Shown: one piece after another, positions 1 to 9,500 of the stretch
How the letters are laid out: each line of letters starts with the position of its first letter
Position numbering within the stretch: the stretch's first letter is position 1
From: Trichoplusia ni
Taxonomy: Eukaryota; Arthropoda; Insecta; Lepidoptera; Noctuidae
NCBI RefSeq assembly: GCF_003590095.1
Contig: NC_039498.1
Span: 2,046,001-2,110,000 of the forward strand
DNA length: 64,000 nt
Reading direction: 5' to 3'
Notes under the pieces: model-generated
Database searches by the model: none
What the model was told of the DNA's origin: nothing
The model's input: the letters and a program-made list of their open reading frames with translations, nothing else
Program-made: the position numbers and the translations under genes

Positions 1-366
1 ACGCATATAAAATTTGGTAAAAATCGGTTAAGCCGTTTCAAAGGAATACGGTAACTAACAACGTGACACGGGAATATTATATATATACTAGCTGACCCGG
101 CAAACGTTGTTTCGCCGATTTTTTTTTTAGTTGTATGTATTTTTAATGCCACATTATAAAAAAAATAAAAACAAACAATTTCGTCCAAAAAATAAAATAT
201 TTTTTTTTAGTGTGAGCAACCCTTAGCACTTAGGGGTATGAAAAATAGATGTTGTTTTATTCTCAGACCTAACCAATATGTATACAAAATTTCATAAAAA
301 TCGTTCGAGCCGTTTCGGAGGAGTACGGTAACTAACATCGTGACACGGGAATATTATATATATATT
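1..366 (+). repeat. Two tandem copies of a lepidopteran interspersed repeat
   Basis: Positions 1-87 and 88-366 both end with the same block (gccgtttc...aggag/aatacggtaactaaca, gtgacacgggaatatta) followed by (AT)n. The second copy keeps its head, ctagctgacccggcaaacg. A third diverged copy is at about 7661-7845. Neither carries an ORF. This lies inside a WDR7 intron. Confidence 0.7.
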
Positions 367-453
367 TATTTATGTTATAAGACTTCTGAATCTGCGATTG
401 CACAGATAGCTAAGTATAGACCAGTATACCACTTGGCTAATATTTTGACATAC

Positions 454-532
454 CTTTGGTGCACATGGTGTGGGTACAGCAGACAGTTAACGCGTCCGTT
501 GTGACCCAGCAACAGTTGGTGGGGAGGCCAGT
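454..532 (-). CDS. WDR7: WDR7 coding exon 11 (residues 446-471), gene continues left
   Basis: 79 bases: completes Asp446, 25 codons, two bases left before gtatgt. It encodes WPPHQLLLGHNGRVNCLLYP and HHVHQ, matching the human WPPHRTLRGH...CLLYPH block. No further exon is visible in 1-453, which is repeat sequence. Confidence 0.88.
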
Positions 533-3500
533 CTGGTGGTAGAAAATTAACATAGTAATTATATCTATAATAGTGTTGTATCTATAACTTCAGTGGAAGA
601 AGGAAGAATCATCAATATCATTGTAGTATTGGACCTTCGCATGCCACATCTATATCTATACTAATATATAAAGCAGAAGAGTTTATTTGTTTGTACGCGC
701 TAATCTCAGGAACTAGAGGTCCAAATTGAAAAATTCTTTTTGTTTCGAATAGACCATTAATCGAGGAAGGCTTTAGGCTATAAACCATCACACTGCGACT
801 AATAGGAGCGAAGGTAGGTACAATGGAAAATGTAAAATACAGGGCAGGTATAAATCATAACTTATACTTCTACGTACGGGAACGAAGTCGCGGGCAGCAG
901 CTAGTATAAAATATTCCTGATTGCAGAGAACTATTCGTTTGAAATTCTTGAATTGTACAATCAACGGCACTAATATTTTAAAACTTTGGTTGACAAAGCG
1001 GCAGAATTCGGCTTTACATATCGGCCAAACTCACGAAAGTGAGTCAAAAACATAATAGGAAAAACACAGTTTAAAAATAGTATCCCATACAGTATTCGGT
1101 ATCGGCTATTCGTCCTTAACTAATCGCCTTAAATTATTCGGCCTCAACTTTTCGTCCTAACCCATTCTACCTCCAAATCCGGCCTCAACTATTCAATCTC
1201 AACTATTCGGCCTAAAATATCCGTCCTTACCGTCCAACTGCTGGTGGTTTCCATGCAGCAACTGCAACTGCACTGTATGCGTTGCGTTCACTATCACTAT
1301 AGAGCCGTCTTCACGACCGACAACCAATCTGTTGGCTGCCAACAGGTATATCGATGCTGTAAGTTTTATTTCTGTAAGAAAAACATTATAATTATTAATT
1401 AAAATCTTGATTATTTCGGCTCATATATGTTCTAATACTAATTTTGGGTATACGATTTGTATTATTGATAAAACCCCAACGTCACATGAATTCAATAACT
1501 TTTTTTCTGATGGGAAATTATCAAATGACCCCTCCCGTTTAAGGTTGAGCGGAAGTGATTGTTAAATTTTACCGACTTGAACCCATGTTCCTTCGCGTCA
1601 ACCCTTTCGGACGATCCCGCTAAACAACAATTAGACAAAAATTAACATCTTAATGCAGGTATTGAAACCACGACACGTCGCGTACTGTGGGTTTGGCGTG
1701 GTGACTTTCCTGGATAATATACCATATCCATTTAATTTCTTCCATCACGTTAAAACTATTTTGAATCTGTGACACATCATACCTTGTTCCTCAGGGTGGT
1801 TCAGCTGGTCCAGGATACCAACTGGGCTGGGATTCATCTCAGCCCACGCTATGTCCAGACTTGTGACCACGATTGGGGCGTGGGCTGTGGGCACAAGAAA
1901 AATTAAGTTGGTTGTGTGTGTAAGGGTAATGCTTGGTCGCTTGGACTCATAATTATTACTATCTGAAAAATTAAAAACTATTTCTTTGAAAGAAATAGAA
2001 AAAATATAAACAAAGTAGATTTTTTCTGAACAAACGATTCGGGTAGCAGTCGAAGTTCCATCTTCTCTTTCTTTCAATTATCCTTTTGGATATTTTAATT
2101 TTGTTTGTTTTACTTGCGGTCTCTATTCCATTACAATGAAAATTTAGAACCGCGCAACTTGAGTCATTAGTCAACGTTTCAAGTGCCTAAAATCTGTCTT
2201 ATTTCGATACGCTTACACGACATACATGCGTCTCTTTTTAACATCTATATTCATATACTGGTAGCCAAACCCAACATAGTTGGGAAAAGGCTAGGCCGAT
2301 GATGATGATTCATATTCATATTATTAATTGCATTTCACAATGTTTAAACAGATGCTACAAAATGTGTAAGAGATGTATACCTAGACCCTGTAGGGCACAA
2401 AAAAATCGTAACTTCACTTCTCTTATCTTAACTAAACTTAGCAAATTAATCTTAAATCTAACATTATTTAAATCTACAATAGATCGAGATCAATATCCCA
2501 ACTTACTCAGCATCTGATTAATAGTGGGCACAGCAGCATCGTCGACGTTCCACACAGAGACAACACCAGCGGAGTCGCCGCGTAGCAACAGGCGCCGGTG
2601 CTTGCCGCCAGCTGAGGTGATGACGAAACGCATGGCAGGGGGACATGATAGCAGCTGAGGGATAGAGATAGGATTACGAACAGGCAAATGTTAACAATAC
2701 GAATTAAAGATCGAATATAAAATATATATTGACTATTGATGTCAATTTAACAAGTTCCTACTAATATTATAAAGGTGAAAGTTTGTATGTATGGAATTTT
2801 TTTGCCCTTTCGAGCAAAAATAAAGCCAAATTTTAAAGCCGTATTCTATTCCAAAAAAAGTACCATAAGTCTTTGACCCCATATTACCACCCCTAACAAC
2901 GATTTTTTCCAGTTGAAAAGTAGACTATCTGAGCAGTTTTCGCGTGAAAGTGAGACAAACAGACAAAGATACTTTCGCACTTATAATATTAGTGTGGATT
3001 GATAAATCTACTGCATGGAGCCAAGTGGTTAGGTATATACCTACCCAATTGAGTTTAATACAATTCTGTCATAATTACATGACTTTTTTTGCCAACCATA
3101 CCTTGTTATCAGGGTGTCCAAGTATTCCGAACAGGACGGGACTGTCGTGGTCCACTGTGGGTCCGTGAAAACCTTTGTGATCCGGTACTGAACTATAGAA
3201 AACACAATATATATTAACAAAAGGAAATGAATGTACACTCCAAATGTTGTATTAGATGAGTAACGCGTGTTTACGAATAGGTAAAATATTATAAACTCCT
3301 TTTGACTGCACGGATAGCCGAGTGGTATAGGTAACTACGCCAAAGCCTCTGTACGCGACGTGTCGCAAGTTCGATCCCACGACACAAGGATTGAATTCCT
3401 TATTGAAAAACTATTTGTTTTATTCTTCAATATGAGGCCTTTGCCCAACAGTGGGATGCTCACAGGCTGACATAATCATTTATATTCGTAGGCACACTTT

Positions 3501-6500
3501 ACTTACCTAATATTTAAAAATGGAGTAGATTATACAAACAAGGATTATTTAAATTAAAGAAAATAATAGTAAAATACTCAAAATCAAACAAAATTGTCGA
3601 AAAGGGATATTCAGGATCTGTCTATAGACTTTACTGATAAAATAAAATAATATTACAATAAACAATTTTTACAATTTTATTACATTCCTAAAAAAACACT
3701 GGATGTATGCAACACAGTGACTGAAAGACATGATTCCAAATAATGGTTCCTTTGTATTTAAAAAATTAATTGTTAGTCAACATTTACTAAACAATGATTT
3801 ACATAATATACTGTAAAAAAAAATCCGAACCCCAAAAAAACAATATACTATCTAACTATTCAACAAAAATCTTAATTTTCAAAAATAACCGCCATTTTTA
3901 TATATGACAAAGCTGAAAAGCTAATTCAAAAATAATCATTATTCACAACGAAAAGTTTGTTGCATACATCCAATCAATAACACACAATAATTAAAAACAA
4001 AGACCTAAATAAAAATAACGAAAATACAACTAAAATCGATGAATATCATGATAGTGCAAAGGCAAATTAAATAAACTATTAATATCTCAATAAAATTATA
4101 CCATTTAATAAACTACAGAAGTTCTAACTAAATACTGGTTTGGTTACGTAAAGGTAGTGTCATATCGCGGGCTATATGAAATATTTTTTTTCATTTTTAC
4201 TATAAAACATGTAGGTTAAATAGGACTTGCAATGGTGGACTTGTGATTGGAGGCCACTTAAGAATATTAACATTTACTCTGTCTCGAAAAACACGCCAAG
4301 ACATTGATTCTGATATTGGCAAATATTTTGATTTGCTTCTGTTAATCAGTATAATGGATTTCGAAAGTCATATAGGCACTAGTCAGTGAATTTATATAAA
4401 ACTAGCTGTCGCAGCGAAATGCGTACCGCCTAACAGTCAATGATAACAATGCAGACAATAATACAACTTTTACATATTTGTTCACCATTTAAACCTTCCC
4501 TGGACTTTCACGGACATTTCAAGACTAAAATAAGCCAAATCGGTTCAGCCGTTCTCGAGTTTTAGCATTATCATCATTGGCCTAGCCTTTTCCCAACTAT
4601 GTTGGGGTCGGCTACCAGTCCAACCGGTTTCAGCTAAGTACCAGTATTTTACAAGGAGCGACTGCCTATCTGACCTCCTTAACCCAGTTACCTGGGCAAC
4701 ACGATACCCCTTGGTTAGACTGGCTGTCAGACTTTTTCAAGCTTCTGACTACCTGTAACGACTGTCAAAGATGTAGGAATAACAGCCGGGACTCACAATT
4801 TAACGTGCCTTCCGAAACACGGAGGAACTCGTTATGACAAAGATGGTCACCCATCTACGGACCAACCGCGTCAAGCATAGCTTAACCTGTGATCGTATCA
4901 CTTATGCGGTTATAGCTTAGCCACGAGCTCTTAGTTTTAGCATTAATGAACAGCAATTCATTTTTTCAAAACAGACATCCATTAACAATATTGAATTTAG
5001 ACTCCTTACTGTATCTCAACAACTATATTTCATTATTTACTAATTACTATTTCGTTATCAAACAAAAAAAATACTAAATTAAATTACTATATGACACAAA
5101 TCTATATCCAACGCAAAGGAAACTAATAAAGCTTGGGGGTGCTAGCAAAAGAACACAACTACATACATACGGACAAACATATTTAATGTGCTGACCTACT
5201 GATAGCCCGGCCACGCAGTTTGCTATAAAAAGAAACGTATCTTCATATATTATTGTATAGTATAGCTTTGTGTTTAGCTTAAGGTTTATAGTACCATATT
5301 ACCTCTTTGGTAATATATTTTCCTTTTTGGTCGGTTTTTTCTTTTTGGGTTTTTTTATGGACAATGTATGTATATTTTTATTAAAGGATTAAAATATGTT
5401 TCATTTTGACTGAAAATCTCCTTTTCCTCACTCTCAAAGAAAAGGTCAATTTTATTTAAATTTTGAAACATAAACCTACTTTCTATCCGCAGATAGTTTC
5501 GCGGGGCTTGGCTAGTTTCCTAAACATAGGAAATATTATTAATAGAAACCACTTAAACAAATTTTGGTTTCAAATGTAAGGTCCTTGAAACGTATTACCC
5601 TTATTTTTATTTTAACATTTACGCGGTCGAAACCGCGGGCAACAAGTAGTTTATAATACATTGTCCATAAAAAAACCTTCTTAATATCGAAATAAATATC
5701 TAAACATAGGCATTTTGTGCTCCGATGATTCTAAGATGATTCCAATGACATGCCAATGGAAACTAAACGTTAATCCGGAGATATAAAGTCTATATTTGAA
5801 TATACGCTTGTACTTGTGAAATTGATTTTGAAAAAACGGAGAACTCATTTCCATTTAAGATATTGTTTAAATTAACATTATCTAATAGGAGTATGCACGA
5901 GGTGCAGGGAAAGTACTTTTGTGACTTTTTCAAAGTTAATAATAATAAATAAATGCGGCCAACATCACATACATTGTTCTGAACCCAAAGTAAGTTGCTA
6001 AAGCACTTGTGTTGTGGAATTCAGATACAACGAAGGTATCACAAACACCCAGACTCGAGACAATGTAGAAATGTGAATTTTTACATTGACCCGACCGGGG
6101 ATCGAACCCGGGACCTAAGAGCTAGCGACACCTTGAAACCGGTGCGTACGCCACTCGACCACGGAGGTCGTCAGAGTTATAGGTAAGTTATAAGTACTTT
6201 CTTAATAATTAAGACACCACTGACAAACGGTGAAGGAAGACATCGTGAGGAAACCTGGATTACAAATACTGGAATCCGAAATCGCCCGCAGTGAGCTAGC
6301 GTGGTGATCAATGCTCAAACCTTTCCTATACGGGGAGAGGCCTGTGCCCAGCAGAGGGACGTATATAGGCTGGTTTTGAATAATTATTTATTCTATAATA
6401 TAAAAGAAAGCAGTAAATAAATCATGTTAAGATTATCCAAAATGTTGACATAGAAAAAGCAAGTTGTCTTTCGGTATAACTGTTAGAGGAATAAGGATGT

Positions 6501-9500
6501 GTTTTGGTTCAAAGGGGTATTTAGGAAAAACTAGACGTGTGTCTCTCGCGAACGTTTAATTCCAACTAACTAGCTTGACAATAAGTGGACTGTAAGTTCT
6601 AATATAGTGATAGCTAGTTATAGATACACTCCTCTACTACTTAAACAATAACTGAATCAAAATCAAATGCACAATTATGTACAAGCGTTTGACTTCAAAG
6701 ATAAACTCTTTGATTGAAAATTTTGTTACATTTAAAGCCATCTCAAGCAACATATGTCTTGAAATAATATAACTTGTGATATCTTTTTCTAGCTTGGTTG
6801 GTCATTTAGCGTTTTGGCCTTAGCTTCAATAAAAATCTTAACATTTATTTTTTTATACCAAGAATTCATGAAATCATTAACCTTCTAATTATTTAATAAC
6901 GGTTTATTCACGCGTATTTATCTGAGCGGTCGCCGCGTCAGCTCATGATTAAGGACTCCGGTTGGGACCGAAACTAGTCGGGCAATCCCGATAAATACGC
7001 GTGAGTACACCGTTTTGAAATAGATGTTAATTCGCCTCAAGATTGTATTTATAATAACAATTCTCATTGTCTGATTAAGTCGACAATACTAGGTACAGTT
7101 TTTCTTTTACAAAAAAAACTTCTACGAAAAGTCTATCCTGATCAATAAGTTTTTATCAGTTTTGACCAATTTTTTGCTAACATCTTATTTTGAAGCCTGT
7201 TCACATTATTTAATACAAATTCTGTGCCTGGATATTATAAAAAAAAATGTTATTGGACTAAAATCTAAACTAAACTAACTATTCCACATCGAAAACCTTT
7301 CATCATCAGAAAACATATTAAATTTCAGAATAAATCGTTCTTTCTCGCAAACATTATTTATTTACAAGCACAGAAATTATATTTCATAAATGATCGGCAC
7401 TTATTACACTTAAACACATCACATAAAATTATTTTAGACCAACAATTTCTTAATTCCCAAAGACTTTTAAATTGAAATATACATCATAAACCCAGTACTT
7501 ACTTGGCGGGCAACTTGTATAAGTATCCTTTGCCTTCAGTTGAGCAGACTAACACTCTGTCCGGCGCTAGAAAGTCACCCGACATCCAACGCTCACCAGA
7601 GGGCGCTTGTATCGAACATAGCACCGAGAAATCGCCTGGAATTAAAGAGATATATATTATGATAACTGGCTGTCCGAGCAAGCGTTGTTTCACCGTATAA
7701 GGCAAAAGAAGGCGGTATGGAAAACAAATGTCTTATTGTTAGGCTTACCCGATTTGCACACAAAATTTCATGAGAATCGGTCGAGCAGTTTCGGAGGTGT
7801 TCAATTTCGTATACACGAGATTTTTATACATTAGAAGATTACTAGAATACTACTCCTTGTTATCTCTCTATCACTAATTCGTATGCTATGTGTGATTTTT
7901 ACCTTTTTCATAGATTTGTGGAAGGGCTACTGTGGCGCCACCGCGACCCTTTCGCGCGTCACAAATGTGAAGGCTTTTAGGCTAATTTTCTAGCCGAAGA
8001 AGGATATGAAGAATGAATACGATTTTAACTGAATTAATCTTACAGGAAATAGAAAATACGTTTCTGATTGTTTTTTTTTTTTGGGTCCGAAAGTAGTCGA
8101 ACAACCGTTGGAACACTTAATAACAAAATGTTTTTATTTCAAGTAGGTCTATATCATGCGAAATAAAATGTATTTTGGCAGTCTTACTTAAGTGTTTAAG
8201 AAATAACAAAATTATTCCACAACTTGCACAAAAAGCTATCTAGTCTTTGTCCCGGGTGGGAATCGACTCCCGACCTCCGGTATAGCAGTCAGGCCTTCTG
8301 ACCACTAGACGAACAGTCCAATCAAGCATCTATTTTTTATCTCGACTAAGGAAGGAATTTAATCCTTGTGTTGCGGTAGTTTCACAAACATTCAAGTCAC
8401 ATCCACAAAGACACCCAGACTCAGGACAAGCATTCGTGGATCACACAAACGCGGGGATCGAACCCGAGACACGTCGCGCTCTGAAGCGTGATGACCTCAG
8501 CCACTCGGCTATCTGTGTAAGCTATAAAGAACATTTAATTTTAGTGTTTTCGACTCACCAGCGTCATATATCTGACAATACTTGGCGCACACGATGAGAA
8601 CAGTGCGCTGGTTGTAGGCGCAGCAGTTGAGCGACAGCGCGTTGAGACAACGGATCTGTTTCGATTCGTTCTCGTATATCGGCTCCGATTGCTTGTTCTC
8701 ATGGCCTAGGAGAGACCAGACCTGGGGGGGGGAGGAACTGTTAGCATGTATAATGTGAGGATATTTTTAGACTTTCTAAGGAACTTGGTGATGCGATTCT
8801 GACTCCCACTTGCCCAAAAATGGGTTTGGTTTTAGGAGCGGTTTGGTAATTAGTTATGCTTACTTTTACAGTCCCTGTGATGGATATAGCAAGAACCACA
8901 TCGTCCTTTCTGGAAGATGGACGAAGCACCTGAAATATATAAAAATAAATATTACACAAACAATGACATAAAATTTTAAGGCATAATATATTTGGGCATA
9001 ACGTTTCGCATTGCTTTTAATAGAATGCGACGTAAAAATGCTCTGACACAACGCAAAGCTTGGGGTTAGGTTATATTATGCAAGCAGTATTAATTCCTAG
9101 TAGTTATTCATATCTTTTGTTTAGAAAAATTCTAATAACTGCTCCGATCCCTGCGTCGCAGGTGTTTGACAATCAATTTAAGTAACGTGTACAAGACACC
9201 CAGACTCAGGACAAGCATTCGTGAATCATACAAATGGTCGTTCTACGCGGGATCGAACCCCACGACACGTCGCGCACAGTGGGTTTGGGCTTGTGACCTC
9301 CAGCACTCGACTATCCGTGCAGTTAATACGTACTAAGCGATGTCCGCCTTTGAGGAAACCAACTGTCTTGCTTAACGAGCTAAAACTATATAAAATTCAA
9401 TCTACTCACATGCAAAGCCGATATCCAATCCGGATTCATCTTGGAGCTCAGAGAGAAGAGTATCTCCAGTGAGAAGGGGTCCATGATAAGAATCTCTGCG

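Larger units (their letters stand above)
3193..7502. other. WDR7 intron 6 (4.3 kb), repeat nest
   Basis: No exon is seen. It holds a tRNA-headed SINE (3306-3470), a full 5S-headed SINE with target duplication (4571-4932) inserted into an older repeat (about 4400-4570 and 4946-5000), a second SINE type (about 6000-6178), a LINE 3' fragment (about 6233-6378) and a palindromic element (6908-7005). The rest is AT-rich. Confidence 0.65.

Noticed and set aside
6088..6175. tRNA gene on the minus strand (good box A and box B)
   Set aside because: The flanks do not form an acceptor stem, the region between the boxes is too long, and the adjacent body matches other SINE copies in the window.
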